A stretch of DNA of 64,000 bases from Papio anubis (GCF_008728515.1 NC_044983.1:130877139-130941138); one strand, 5' to 3'; numbered from the stretch's first letter, positions 38,290 to 51,072 are shown. Numbers and translations are program-made. The notes: generated by a model from the letters alone, not told the origin.

Positions 38290-38720
38290 TGTGATTTTTT
38301 TAAAGATTTTATTTTTACCACAGTCCTAGATTCACAGCAAAATTGAGAGGAAGGCAAGATTTCCCATAGACACCCTGCCTCTACACTTGCACAGCCTCCC
38401 TATTATCCACATCTACCACCAAAGTGGTATGTTTGTTACAATCAGTGAACCTACATTGACACATGATCATCACCCAAAGTCCTTAGTTGACATTAGGGTT
38501 CACTGTTGGTGTTGTAGATTCTCTGGGTTAACACAAATGTATAATGTCATGTGTCCACCATTAGAGTTTCACACAGAGTACTTTCACTGCCCTGGACATC
38601 CTCTGTGCTCTGCCCAGTCATTCCTCCCTCCCCTCAACCCCTGTCAGTTGCTGACTCAGTTACATGTGTATACACTTGATATCAACCCATTTCTTAAAAT
38701 AGGACTCTATTGTAAACTGG
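38290..38720. repeat. L1M-type fragment
   Basis: Recognisable old L1 phrases run in order: TTCACAGCAAAATTGAGAGG, ATCAGTGAACCTACATTGAC, ATTAGGGTTCACTGTTGGTG and AATGTATAATGTCATGTGTC. A 117-codon open frame over 38387-38740 comes from this relic. Confidence 0.65.
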
Positions 38721-39522
38721 GGTTTTTTGTTAACTTTTAATTAAATGGGGAGCAGGAATGATTCCTCAAATTATTTTAAGTCCTACTTCCCACTGTTTTT
38801 CCCAAATCACATTTTATAGCTTGAGAAATGTGGTGAAATTATTTTTTAAGTTTGCCCTTGTTTTCCCTCCCCTGTCAGCACTGTGATGGATGTTCTCCTG
38901 AGCAGTGAAATGTCTAACAGTCAGGTTCACAGTATCAACTCTGAAAGCTCTATAATTTAGAAAGCCAGACCTTCAATTTTTGTAAGCTGATAGGATTGCT
39001 GAGCCTTTCTCTTAGAGAGGGATTATCTGATTAAACTATAAATTTGGTTTGGCATTTTCAATGGAAAATTATTTAAATATTCCAATTATTGGTAAGTGAA
39101 TGTGATTTTTAATTCCTAAAGAACATTATTTATTTGAAACTTGTTTGTTTCTCTTACATGCTTGGCACTAGTAGATAAAACATGCTAGTTAGGGAACTGA
39201 AGCTATTCCCATGTTAAAACTGTTTGTAAGGATTTGAGGGTGATCTCTATATTTGCATTGCTGATGTGACATCCTAGTTCCTCTGACTTTTTGCTGTCTA
39301 CCCCAGAAGACAGAGCTTTGTAGTCATGGTATTATGTGAGATCTGAGACTAAGCATTTGTGACATTGGGCTTTGTCCTCTGGCTAACTAGTTAGTGAATA
39401 CTTCTTCCTTCATTACTGCTGGACAAGGAGACAGTTTTCCAGATAAAAGAATCATTCTTCAGGCAAGCGTAATGCTCACTCTGCCGGCCTCCTAAAATTT
39501 ACTAAAGCCATGTGTCCTAGGC

Positions 39523-41126
39523 CAGTGGTTCTGAAAGTTTTTGATCTCACCATCCCTGTATACTTCATGCTCTTAAAAACTAGTGAAGTACATTGGTGTG
39601 GTGTGGGGAAAAAAATTACTGAGAGCCACAACATGCTTTAGTGTATGTGGTTTATATATATTAATATTTATTACATTAGAAATTAAAACAGAAACATTTA
39701 AAAATATTTATCAGTCATTAAATGTGACAGCCCATTGCTCGTAAATATAATCTGTTTTTATGAAATATCTCTATTTCCTTAAAAAAATGGAAAAAATTGT
39801 GGCTTCTCATTTATGCTTCTGCATTCCTTCTGATGTGGTATGTTGTTGTGATTGAAGTAGTTGGAACAACAGATATGTAGCTGGAAAGGGGAAAGTAGCC
39901 TTTTCAAATAATAGTCGCTATTCTTCTTTGATAGTACATCAAAACTTGGCAGGTAGTAGTGTTTGTTTGTTTGTTTGTTTGCTTGTTTGTGTGTTTTTGA
40001 GACGGAGTCTCGCTCATTGCCTAGGCTGGAGTGCAATGGCATGACCTCGGCTCACTGCAACCTCTGCCTCCCGGGTTCAAGTGATTCTCTTGCCTCAGCC
40101 TCCTGAGTAGCTGGGATTACAGGCATGCACCACCATGCCTGGCTAATTTTGTATTTTTAGTAGAGATGGGGCTTCACCACGTTAGCCAGACTGGTCTCCA
40201 ACTCCCAACCTCAGGTGATCCACCTGCCTCAGTCTCCCAAAATGCTGGGATTACAGGCGTGAGCCACCGTGCCCAGCCCAGCAGTAGTTTCTTAAAGAAT
40301 AGTTGTAATGTAGACTGTAAAACCATACCAGTAATCTTTTCATACTCTGTTACATTAAAATATCTTGGTCTCCATACACTTGATGGGTTTTTTGGCATCA
40401 TGCATGGATCATTTGAAAAATGTCACTTCGCTAAGTTATGCGTATCTTCACAGTGCTGTGATACATTTCATTAGGCAATATCAAAACAGTCATATTATCA
40501 CCACTGATCTCACAGAGATAAGTATTGACTTTGCCATCAGTTTACAGTAGCAAATACTGGTTTTCCAAAATTGCAGTTTCTACTGGAAAGCTCAAATTCT
40601 GTCATTGGTAACCAAAACTGTCGGTTGTTTTCCTTAAGGTGACAGTTGAAAATGTGAACCAAATACCCAAGTCTGAGTAAGCCTAGTTCATTGCTGTGAG
40701 TTATTTCAGGTAACAATGATGTTTATGGAAAAGGCAGCTAGTTGACCTCACAATGTAAGGAATGGCCTCAGGTGCTTTTCCTTGAGATCACCCTTATACT
40801 TCAGTGTGCCCCAGAATTGCTTTCAAGAGCACTTTTCCCATCATCATACAGAAGTTAAGATGTGTCTTTAATAGTTGAGATTTAATAAAATTAGTAAAGG
40901 TTTACTTCATCAAGGACATTCTTAAGTGAAAATGCCTTAAAGAAAAAGAATTATCATGCAGCTTGGTGCCACTGCCTTGACTTTTGGTCAATCACCAACA
41001 ATTTTACCCATCACGTAAAAGTTCGGTACAGTGAAAAAGACAAGTAACATCTTAGTGTTATTCTGAAAACATTTTGACTTGATGAAACCCTGAAAGAGTT
41101 CATAGGTCACACTGTAGAAACCACTC
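39523..41126 (+). mobile_element. hAT-type DNA transposon relic with 8-bp target duplication
   Basis: The left end CAGTGGTTCTGAAAGTTTTT is mirrored by the right end ACTGTAGAAACCACTC. It is flanked by TCCTAGGC (39515-39522) and CCCTAGGC (41127-41134), the 8-bp duplication typical of the hAT superfamily. The interior resembles a Charlie-like family (ATTAGAAATTAAAACAGAAA, CAGATATGTAGCTGGAAAGG). An antisense Alu splits it. No transposase frame survives. Confidence 0.75.
39960..40278 (-). mobile_element. Alu (S-like), antisense, inserted in the hAT element
   Basis: Antisense Alu with a (GTTT)n-patterned tail at the left, GAGACGGAGTCTCGCTCATT, and GCGTGAGCCACCGTGCCCAG at the right. The host hAT sequence resumes at about 40279. 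The 102-codon frame at 40166-40474 and the opposite-strand 75-codon frame are Alu-derived. Confidence 0.95.
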
Positions 41127-42349
41127 CCCTAGGCTGTTTTGAAAAGTAAGATGCAGTAATGCTGTGGGAGAGGTGGACTTATGATGGATCCAGCAGCAAG
41201 AGAAGAATAAAGCAAACTGTCTGAAACATTTGACACCTCATGCAGCCTTCCCATCAAGGGACTGTCCTCACATTGTAAGCCCCTTGAGGGCAGAAATAGC
41301 ATCATTGCCTCTAGTCCCATGGACAGCAGTCTGTGCATGCCAGGGACGCCCCCACAGATGGGCTGAGCTTTTGCCTCACTCATCAGAACTGGCCCCGTCT
41401 GGCCTCAGAATTCTCAGGGTAAGAGGGACAGGCTAACAGTAATGTATTTACTCTGAACACATTGAAGAAAACAAGACGAGAATGAAGTTACTGCTGTCTC
41501 TTTTCCCAGATTAAATGACAGTAGCCATAGCAGTGGCATTGCCCCAGTGGGAGCACTAGGGAACAAAGACCAAGGAAAAGCCAAAATTCAGCAAAGTTGT
41601 AGTCAGGTGACTGGACTTTGGCTGTAACTCCTTTTTTCACCCAACTTGCACAACCTAATTCTGGAACATATTATTCAATACCTTCCTGGGGAAATATTGT
41701 TAAATGTTATAAAAGAACTATTGGATAAATAAGGCTCTTATTGAAAGCAGACTGGAAATTTTTTAGTCATTTATCTTAAAAGAATTTAAAATCTTCAGTT
41801 ATGTATGATAATGTGAAAACAAGAGTAGTCCCGAATTTTATTTTAAATATTACTTTTCATTTATTTTGCTTTATTTATAAAAATTCCTAATGGTTAGTAG
41901 AAGAATTAAAGTCTCCTTCTAAATAGAAAGGAAATACTAAACTAGGTCAGTCTAGAGCAATTACCTGGATTATGCATGACTCTTTCTATTTTTCCTATCT
42001 CATAATAAGCATTTAGTAGGTGTTAGCTAAAGTCTTAAATTTTATCATAACAATTACAGATACAATTTTCCTTAAAGGAATGGGGCAAAATAATCAAGAA
42101 AACTTTTTGCATTAAATTTAAATAGTGCAGAACTTAGTAATGTGACTTCCGAAGGAATTTACTACCCCTTCGCCCACTCCCCCCAGATTGTCACAGACAT
42201 GACAACAAAATATTATTATTACAGATGAGTCATTGAGACATGGACAAAGTTTGCAGTCCCAGTGTTTGTATGAGTCATTCATGGATCTCTTTTGGAATGT
42301 TGCTACGTGCTAGGTGTTAGCACTGTCCAGAACAAATATGAATGAGGTG

Positions 42350-42468
42350 TCATTCCTGTCTTCTGTCTCAGTTTTCTTTCCTGTAAAATTAAATAATATG
42401 TCTACCTCAAATAATATGTTTTGAGAATTAAAAGATTATCTAAGTGCATTGTAAACTAAAAAGGACTT
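42350..42468 (-). repeat. MIR SINE fragment, antisense
   Basis: Antisense MIR tail: GTCTCAGTTTTCTTTCCTGT, AAATTAAATAATATGTCTAC, then a degraded end. Confidence 0.55.
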
Positions 42469-43229
42469 TTAAAAAACAGTAGATTGAATCAAGAAGATGG
42501 ACTAAGTGCCTATACCTGATCCACCCACCCCTCCTTTTTAAAATCCCATGAAGTGACAGAAACAAGTTTTGAAAGATTCCTGAGAAAGAGGAAGTAGATG
42601 AAACCAAACCTCTGAAAAAAACACAATCGGACGAAACCCCATTCGAGAGAAGGGTGCTGGAATGGTAGAGTGGCTTAGGGAAGATTTAACCAAACCACAC
42701 CAATGGCTATAAAGGATAGAAAGAGGCTCAGAGTTTTCTCATAACTGATTGAAGAGCTGCCTGTGAAACAGCAAGGCTGGTCTGCTCTGCCTCCAACTCA
42801 TTGGTTCTGAGTGCAGGGTAATGGTGTTGGATCCCCGAGTAAAGCTGTAACAATGTGAGGCCAAACCTCGGGTAGTCCCACCCTCTGGAGGACCCAGGAG
42901 CCCCCAGAGACAAAGCATACGTTACTGGCACATCCCACCCAATAGTATATTGTGTCCTTCTCCATAGCCACCAGAAGAAGCCTATTTTAAATAAGGGGTA
43001 GCTTTTACAGACAAGCAAACTGAGAACCTCAAAAGCAAAAACTAACACATATCTAAAATTTACAAAGCATTTAAGAAACGTCATATTTAACAAACTGGAA
43101 AACTAACACCTTGAGTAAACAGCTCACAGAATAGAAGATGATTATAAAATAAGTGACTAAATCTTAGATGGATAGGAAGACATAGCGTTCAGTTATAGAG
43201 TTGGGAATTTAGAAGTTAGTAGATGGCTT

Positions 43230-43530
43230 GCCGGGTGCCGTGGCTCACGCCTGTAATCCCAGCACTTTGGGAGGCCCAGGCAGGCACATCACGAGGTCAG
43301 GAGATCAAGACCATCCTGGCCAACATGGTGAAACCCCTGTCTCTACTAAAAATACAAAAATTAGCTGGGCATGGTGGCACGCGCCTGTAGTCCCAGCTAC
43401 TTGGACGGCTGAGGCAGGAGAATCGCTTGAACCCGGGAGGCAGAGGTTGCAGTGAGCCAAGAGCGCGCCACTGCACTCCAGCCTGGAACAGAGTGAGAGA
43501 GCGAGACTCCGTCTCGAAGAAAAAAAAAGA
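43230..43530 (+). mobile_element. Alu (Y-like), sense, full length
   Basis: Sense Alu from CCGGGTGCCGTGGCTCACGC to GCGAGACTCCGTCTC with a short mixed A/G tail. The ATCACGAGGTCAGGAGATCA segment is the AluY-type variant, making this the youngest-looking insertion in the window. Frames of 75-87 codons on both strands are Alu translations. Confidence 0.93.
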
Positions 43531-44141
43531 AGCAGCAGCAGCTAGTGAGGTAGGAAGCAAACCAGGAAGTATAACATCCTGGGAGCAAACTGAAGAAAGT
43601 TTATCAAGGAAGAGGTGTAGTGATCGGCTGTGTCAGATAGTTACCGATCGGTCACATAACGTGTGGATGAGCACTGACCATTGAATTTAGCAACTTGAAG
43701 TTCAATGGTTAACTTGATAAGGGATAAAAAGTTTAAGAGGAAAAATGGTGATGATTGCAATGAAGTTGAAAGGCTAACTGGTATAATCCTAGAAACTGAA
43801 AGAGAGGAAATCATAGAGAGTGGGATATATGAAGTTGAAGACTGAAGTGATTGCTAATGGCAAGATCCTAGAGTGCAACGTGGAGGGGATGGCTAAAGGA
43901 GGCCGGGTCAGTGGACAAGAGGAGCCAGAAAGTTGAGAGGCCTTCATGTTTGAAGGATCATCTTCCCATATGCTGACATCACCAGGACTCAGGACAGTGA
44001 TGCTGTTTAGAGATTGAAAGCTGGGTGTTTGTTCAGAGGAGTGAAGCAGGATGGTCTGGAAATGGCAGAGGTGTCTGTACCTTAGGGGCGGGAGGGGTTA
44101 GCCAAAAAAAGGAAAAATACTCTCCTTTCCTCTAGGCCCAT

Positions 44142-44515
44142 TGTATTCAGCCATTTTTGCAGTTGCTGTGAAGAAGTGCCTGAGGCTGGGTAATTTGTAA
44201 TGAAAAGAGGTTTAATTGGCTTACAGTTCTGCAGGCAGTACAGGGCCTCAGGGAGCTGTTACTCATGGCAGAAGGCCAAGTGAGAGTGGGAGCAGAGAAA
44301 GAAGGGGGTGGCGCCACAGGCTTTTCAACAACCACATCTTGTGAACTGAGCAAGAACTCACTTACCACCAAGGGGATGGTGCTAAACCATTCATGAGGGG
44401 TCTGCCCCCATGATCCAGTCACCTCCCACCAAGCCCCACCTCCAACACCCTCCAACACGGGGGATTACATTTCCACATGAGATTTGCAGGGGCACAAACA
44501 TCAAACCACATCACC
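44142..44515 (-). mobile_element. MaLR (MST/MLT1-type) LTR, antisense
   Basis: Reverse complement of a MaLR LTR: GCTGGGTAATTTGTAATGAA, AAAGAGGTTTAATTGGCTTA, CCCATGATCCAGTCACCTCC, GGGGGATTACATTTCCACAT, ending near AAACCACATCA. It is a solitary LTR without internal retroviral genes. A 103-codon minus frame across it is incidental. Confidence 0.82.
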
Positions 44516-46174
44516 CAGTGACATCTCCACTGTGGGAGTTAAAGAAAAAAGTGGAGAGGGTTGCTGGGGAAGAATTGTCATTAGAGGTAAATCAAGTTTT
44601 CATTGAGCAAGAAACTTTCAAAGAAGAGATCGAGACTATATAAGGGATTTTTGCTAGTGATGGCCTAATGTGTTTCTTGCCCATTCTCATATTTGGCCTA
44701 ATGTGTTTTCTTGCCTGTTATCAATGTTAAAAGTTGTATCCATAAATGAAGAGATTTTTAGTGTTTTTCTCCTTTGCCATATGTTGGGTTTTTAGTTTAT
44801 CCTTGGGAAATAGGATACGTCTTTGGTTAATAGACATTTGAGGTAGACGAAATGAAATGCTGCGAAAGCAATTCATACGGAACTGACAGGTATGAGAATG
44901 GGACCCAGCTGCTCCCAGCTCCTCGGCTTGATGACAGTCTTGCAATAAATAATCAGAAACTGGGTGAAATGATAGCAAATGTCAGTTTTAAAGTTTTCAC
45001 TTGTCAAAACTAAGATTGTCTTATCACCAAACCATTGCTGGACCTAATCATGCTACCTTTTACCTTCCGTGCACTGAAAAACATTCTCTACCCTCATTTT
45101 TATTATGCTGAACTATGTTATAGCACTTCACAGTAAATTTCCAGTCTATGGTTATGTTCATTACTGCTCACTTCATTTAATAAAGGAGGTTTAGTTTGGT
45201 CAGAAAGGAGTTGTTAACCCTTCTCTTTATTAGTCGCAGGACCTGTCATTTACAGTTCCAAGTTAAACAATTGGAAACTGTCTCAGTCAAGGAAATCCCT
45301 TTCTGTGTTATGGTGAGGTTACTCATTTATCTGTGCAACAGAGATAAAATTCTCAAGAACATCAAGGTTGTATTTGTCTAAGGAGCCATTACGATCTAAC
45401 TTCTGACCCTTGGAAAAAAGACTGAGGTTCATTTAATTTAGTGCTGAGTTTCCAAGAAGCATTTGCCAATTTATTTTCAACAAAATGAGAAATTATGTTG
45501 ACTACGGTGGGGCGAGATGCTGTGAAAGAGCCATGGAGGATGTCAGAGCTGCCAGGAGACCTGAGCAGCGTCTAGACCAGCCCCTGATTTGGCAGATGCA
45601 CAGGAAGACCCCCACATGGAAGCCGCCCTCCCAGGGTGGCACCGCGGGTGGAGGCCCAGGCCTGGACTGACAGCTGACAGACATTTTTGTCAACAGCTTT
45701 AATTGAGTCTCAATTTCAGTTCTCAAGACAAGAGAAATATTCTGCTAATACTTTAATAGCATTCTCATATTTAAAGCTATCATAAGTTAAGCAGGAAAGC
45801 AGTGTTTTTTTCTTTTGTTGTTAGTTTCTGCTGGTTTATTATCTTTTTGAATATAAAAATTGATCTGTTCTTTTTTCAGTTAGTCCTCCTCTTCTCACCA
45901 TAACTGTGTATTATTCTGTGAGGGAAAATTGGGACTACAGAAAGGAAACCAGAGAGAGACTAAGGCAGTCCCAGATCACTATGATCATGTGGCAGCATGT
46001 TTCATGTGGGCCCGGCTTCTGTTTCTGAGCACGAGGAAGGATCATTAAAGCCCGAGGGAGGGCAAACAAGAGAAATTCTGGAAGAGCAAAAGGCCAAGCC
46101 AAAGTGGGAACCAATCCGATAAGGTGGCCACCCGTGGTGAGCAAAAGCCACCTGTAGCATTTGTGTTCAGCACA

Positions 46175-46292
46175 TGGCAGTGGTGGTGTTCGGAGCTTTG
46201 AGTGTAGGTGCTGCCACTTACAAGTTATGTGACCCTGGGCAGATGGCTCAGCTTGGGCCTCAGCTGCCTCGTCTGTAAAAGCATAGAGTTTT
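46175..46292 (-). repeat. MIR SINE fragment, antisense
   Basis: Antisense MIR phrases: GCTGCCACTTACAAGTTATG, TGACCCTGGGCAGATGGCTC, CTGCCTCGTCTGTAAAAGCA. Confidence 0.75.
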
Positions 46293-46721
46293 TTTAGATT
46301 AGGTGAGCTTGTGCGCGTGAGAAGTTGTCAGTTGGGCGGTGGTGTGGCTCGCAATAGCTGCATTCCTCTCACACTCCTTTTCCTTCTAAATTGTTTTAGG
46401 AATGCCAGCCCTCAATTTGAAGACCATGTTTTAAAACTCTATAGCTACATGTACCTCTGTGGAAAAATTGCACATTGCTAGTTGGTATATTAGGTCAGCT
46501 ATAGTAGGGACTATTCTGTAATGTGTTAAGCCAGCGGAGCTTAACACAGCACATTTCAGATAACTTATTTTATACAGAGAGCTCAAATCAACCACCATGT
46601 TACACTGCATTTAATTAACTTGTAAGGGTATGATTAAGCTAGGATAACAAAGTGGGGCCTATGTTCTACGTGTAGAAGAAGTATTTTATCCTAAGGAATA
46701 TTCTGGTCCAGGCATTTGTCT

Positions 46722-46892
46722 TTTATTTATTTATTTATTTTTCTGTGATGGAGTTTCGTTCTGTCGCCAGGCTGGAGTGCAGTGGCATGATCTCAGCTCA
46801 CTGCAACCTCCGCCTCCTGGGTTCAAGCGATTCCCCTGCCTCAGCATCCTGAGTAGCTGGGACTACAGGTGCCACCATGTCCAGCTAATTTT

Positions 46893-46926
<34 letters not shown>

Positions 46927-47057
46927 TTATATAATATATATATATATATATTTAGTAGAGACGGGGTTTCACCATGTTGGCCAGGATGGTCTCTATCTTC
47001 TGACTTCAGCCTGCCAAAGTGCTAGGATTACAGGCGTGAGCCACCGCACCCAGCCCG
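46722..47057 (-). mobile_element. Alu, antisense, with internal TA/GA microsatellite; last Alu in the window
   Basis: Antisense Alu with a (TTTA)n tail at the left, TGTCGCCAGGCTGGAGTGCA, and GCGTGAGCCACCGCACCCAG at the right. Within its middle, after CAGCTAATTTTTA, a TA run, a GA run and a second TA run (about 46891-46951) replace the usual short T-rich stretch. Confidence 0.93.
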
Positions 47058-47094
47058 GCGCAGGCATTTTTCATCAATACTTACTATACTTGTT

Positions 47095-47305
47095 TGAACT
47101 GCTTGTAGACACCTACATTTTTCAACCTGTTTCCTGCCTCTGCTTTGCATATACTGTTTCTTCTGCCTGGAAGACCTTTGCTGTCATTGCCTCTGTCCAT
47201 TCCTTCTCCACCTGTCTTCACCTTCACCCTCCTGTTCCTTCAGAACACGGTGCAAGCACTGCATGCTCCAAGAAGCCATTCGTGACACACTGGAGTGATG
47301 GAGGT
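47095..47305 (+). repeat. L2 LINE fragment
   Basis: Sense L2 phrases: CATATACTGTTTCTTCTGCC, TGGAAGACCTTTGCTGTCAT, and AGAAGCCATTCGTGACACAC. Confidence 0.65.
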
Positions 47306-49039
47306 GCCCTTTCTCCATATACCCACTTAACATATGTAATGTGAGGGTCTCCTCCAGGCCAGAAGGGTGAGAACCAGGACATGCTGTCGTGGGAAACCAA
47401 CCTCACTCAGGGAGACTAGCAGGGTTCTCTTTGGAAGTGGCATTTAGGTTAAGGGCTTGAGTTGGAAGTAGCCTGGAGGAGAGGAGAGAAGGGCCTTCTA
47501 AGGGCAGAAGGAGTAGCAAATGTAAAAACTTATGCTCATATTTTGAGATAAAAAGGAACATAGCTCCATTGCTTACACTTTTCTCATAGGAATGGCCATG
47601 CTGCGCTGTAGTCATTGAATGTGATGATTAGTCTCTGGTGTCATTTTCCTGAGAAGGAAGACGTTGGGAAAAAGTCCGTGTGGGTGTGACCACAAGTCTG
47701 GCCTCTGTAGGCAAAGAGATTCAGCTATACCATTCTCCATGCAATTTAGGCTGACTTCTTAGCTCTTCTGGTCTGCGGTGTCCTTATCTGTCAAATGGGT
47801 ATGGCAGTTTTACTCTCTGAGGCTGGGGGTGATGTGGGATCGCAGCGACTGGTGTTCAGTCGGCATTCACAGCATGCATCTGTGCTCCTCAGACTGTGAC
47901 TTCCTGAGGTGTTAAACAGCTGCGCTGGATCGTTTTCCATTTTGATTAGAAACCTCTTTATTGTATGAAATTGGGAGAATGGGGATGTTTCTTTTCATGA
48001 CAGTCTAAGATAACAAATTCAGGATGGTTGTTTCCCTACAAAATTAAGTCAAGTGGGAAAGAGGAAAGCCTGAGAGGGTCCGTGGAAACTCTTTCTCAGA
48101 TACACAGAATGGTTATGGCTTAGTAATCTAGACTTTTCACAAGTCTGTTCCTGTAAAAAATTATTCCTAGTTCAAGTATATTGTATATCTGTAGGCTGTT
48201 TTGCATCATCTGCAAAATGGCAGTGGTAACTCTTCTCTCTTGCTGTCAGTGATGGCCCCTTGCTCGTGCTCTCTCAAGGATGTTGTACATTGGAACATGA
48301 ATTTGCCTGTACTTTGGAAAGATCCTTGGCTTCGTGTAACCAGACTTGTGACAAGGTTGCAGAGATCCATTTCTCTGCTCTCCTGTCCCATGTGGCCATG
48401 GCTGCTGAGCCACCTTTCCTTTTCCTGGCAGTTTCTGGATGGTGATGCAGCAGTGCCGATGAAAGAAAACATTTCATCTGGGCATTTGTTTTTAATGTGT
48501 TAAAAGGTACAGCACCCACAATTCATGCAGCACCAAGTTCTCTGGTAGATGAGGGTGTAAGAAGCAATAAAGTCTTTGCCTTCTGTAAACATCCCATCTA
48601 TTGGAAAGGAAGTGTTTACCTCCTCCCCCACTCCCACGGTGCCTTGCACAGGCCCAGCCCTAGCTCTTGGCACACTGGGCTAGAATTGTCCAAACACATC
48701 CTCCCTCTCTGCAGACTCCCAGTCTTCCCAGGTCAGGTCCTGTCTTTGTATTCCCTTGTGTACTTTTAAGCACTTACCGTGTGTTGGGTGGCCAATTGTT
48801 GTGGTTAAAATGTCAAAACATATTTATTATGTATTAAAATTAGGGAGCTAGACAAGGGGCCTTTGATAATCCTAAAGTTAACACTTCCGCTTTAGAACTT
48901 TGTGATCTCGGTGGGACTTCCTTTGAATGTTCAGTCCTGCCCTTCATTAGTTGTCTTTAAGTTTTACAGTACTTTATTGAATACTGTTGAAACTCACAGC
49001 CAGATGATTTTGTCCTTTGTTTTGTTTTGTTCACTACAG

Positions 49040-49098
49040 TGGTGCTGATTACTATGATTACGGACATGGACTCAGTGAGGAGACTTACGATTCCTATG
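49040..49098 (+). CDS. KHDRBS3: KHDRBS3 coding exon: tyrosine-rich tail, part 2
   Basis: A 59-nt exon between TCACTACAG and GTGAGTGACT. Its first base completes the serine codon from 11790. It then reads GADYYDYGHGLSEETYDSY, and its last base begins a glycine codon. The YDSY motif also occurs in the preceding exon, so the two small exons encode similar tyrosine-rich blocks. The donor phase (one base carried over) fits two different acceptors equally well: the usual one at 50981 and the downstream candidate at 52532. This makes it the branch point for two possible C-termini. Confidence 0.96.
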
Positions 49099-50980
49099 GT
49101 GAGTGACTGGCCAGAGCATGTGAAGAGAGGGAGGAGAGATGGCCATAGAAAGACCTTAAAGATCTTAATGGGAAGAGAGATTTATAAGGACATTTGGACT
49201 CTGAAACAGCAGCTTCCTGTCAATTCGTTTGTGCATATCTAGCTATTTTTAGAGGCCCCTTTATTATTTAAATATTTAAAGAGGACTAAAGACTTGCCAA
49301 AGATTGCATGAATCCAGATTCTGAACTTCAATTTTATGTTTGGGTTGATTGTCGTGTGCTGATTTTCTCACAGAGTAGTTTTTCAAACTGCAGACACTTG
49401 ATAGCTGGGTCTTTGTGAAGTGTCTTTGTTTCTTGACAGCGAAGGGAAATGAAGCAATTGAGACTACAGCTCTGAAGTGATTCTCCCACCTTCATCTTTA
49501 TATTTTAATTCATTTCCAATCTCAAACCCTCTGAAAAAGATTACACTGGGAGTCATTTCATAAAGGTTACAAAAGCACTGAACCAAGGAGGAGATACAGG
49601 GTCTGTAAGCTTCACAGGACGGCAGCTAAACCCCTCTTAATTCAGTGGAGCTGGTAGAGATGCCGGGGACTTCATGTCCAAAGTCTCACTATGCAGAAGG
49701 ATGACAGGTTTAATTAAAAGAATTGGCGGCAGCAACATAGCAGTAGTAAGAAGAGCCTTTGCCGCAGGGCAAGGAGATCAGAGAACGTGAAGCTTCAATC
49801 AGTTGCAAAGCTCTGATGAATCCCTGGTACCTGGTGCAAGTGTATCAGGATTGTGGTTAAAGGATGTTAGGACATTTCTCTTAACAGAACTGAAAATCCA
49901 TTTTCCGGTGTTAAACCTTTTGAAGTGCATTTTGTTGTATCACCTGCCCGAAGTGGTGATGATTGCACCTTGGATTTGTTTTTTGTTGTTGTTGTTGGTT
50001 TTTTTTTGGTTATCCATAACAAACACTTAAGAGAAATATGTTGGTTTGCTGAATGCAGCTACTTAAATTGATGCAAGTTAGCTTGAGGGAATGACATTGA
50101 TTACATGTTTTGTATCAAAAGAAGAGGTCATTTTAAGCATTTTTCCTTCACAGCTTTTTAAATTGGTCTCTGTGGACACATGGCTTTTAAATTGCTGTAT
50201 GTTGCAGCAGGGATGTTAACTGTTTGATGTCAAAGACTTATAGATAACTCATTAAAAGTAATCTTCAGGCTGAACAGGTGTTTAATTTCAGGAGATAAAG
50301 GTGATAGAATGTCCTTGGTTATTAATACCATTGTCCAGTACGGATTTAGCATTATGATGAATGAAATCTCACATTATGTCGTTAAATTTATTTCATATTC
50401 GTAAAGTGTTATTGAGAAGTGAAGTTCAACCCAATGCAACTTTCCTTCAGTCTTTCGGTGAAAGCGCCTATGAAAAGTGAGATCATGTTTCCCTTTCTCA
50501 GTCTGCCCCTTCCCATTTTGCTCTCCAGTTTTCTTCTCCTTTGTCTTCACAGATGTTCATCTATGTTTTTTCTTTGTTTTTACTGTTCGAAAACATCTAA
50601 GTGATCCTTTTCCTGTTCTCTTTTTCACTCATAAATGTCCAGATGTTTAGCAAAAGGCAATTCTCTTTGCTACTTGAACTTGTAAACTGTTATTAAATCA
50701 GTAACCGAAAGGAAAGTCCTTGCAAAGTTGGTTGCCATTTCAGATACAAGAACCGTTTTTCTTCTCATGCTGACAAATTTTGCAAGTGAGATGATTATTT
50801 TTCCTTGTGTTTGTAATTTATTTAAGTAAATTCCTTGTTTGTTTTTCTTTTCAGTACACCAGGGGTATATATTTTCAATATGACATGTACCTTTGGTTCA
50901 GGGCTAAGTTAGAGTCTGAAAAATGAAGCCTGTGGGATTCGTGGCAGCAATCTAATTGTGGTTCATCTTACTGATTGTAG
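49099..50980 (+). other. KHDRBS3: KHDRBS3 intron before the usual last exon, 1.9 kb
   Basis: Bounded by GTGAG and CTTACTGATTGTAG. I recognise no interspersed repeat in it, unlike the 37-kb intron before it. There is a short T/G-rich tract near 49976-50008. The 75-codon open frame at 49803-50030 has no supporting features. Confidence 0.85.
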
Positions 50981-51072
50981 GACAAGAAGAGTGGACTAAC
51001 TCAAGACACAAGGCACCTTCAGCGAGGACAGCAAAGGGCGTCTACAGAGACCAGCCATATGGCAGATACTGA
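50981..51072 (+). CDS. KHDRBS3: KHDRBS3 usual last coding exon (C-terminus)
   Basis: The first two bases complete the glycine codon, and then 29 residues follow to TGA at 51070-51072. The end reads KGVYRDQPYGRY, which matches the conserved tail shared with Sam68 (KHDRBS1). In Sam68 this basic and tyrosine-rich end carries the nuclear-localisation signal and tyrosine phosphorylation sites; by homology the same is expected here. With the two exons above, the window encodes about the last 77 residues of a 346-residue protein. The phase and the match to the family end make this assignment firm. Confidence 0.97.

Noticed and set aside
49803..50030. 75-codon frame with a hydrophobic end in the last KHDRBS3 intron
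   Set aside because: The hydrophobic run comes from a GTT/T-rich tract; no other support.
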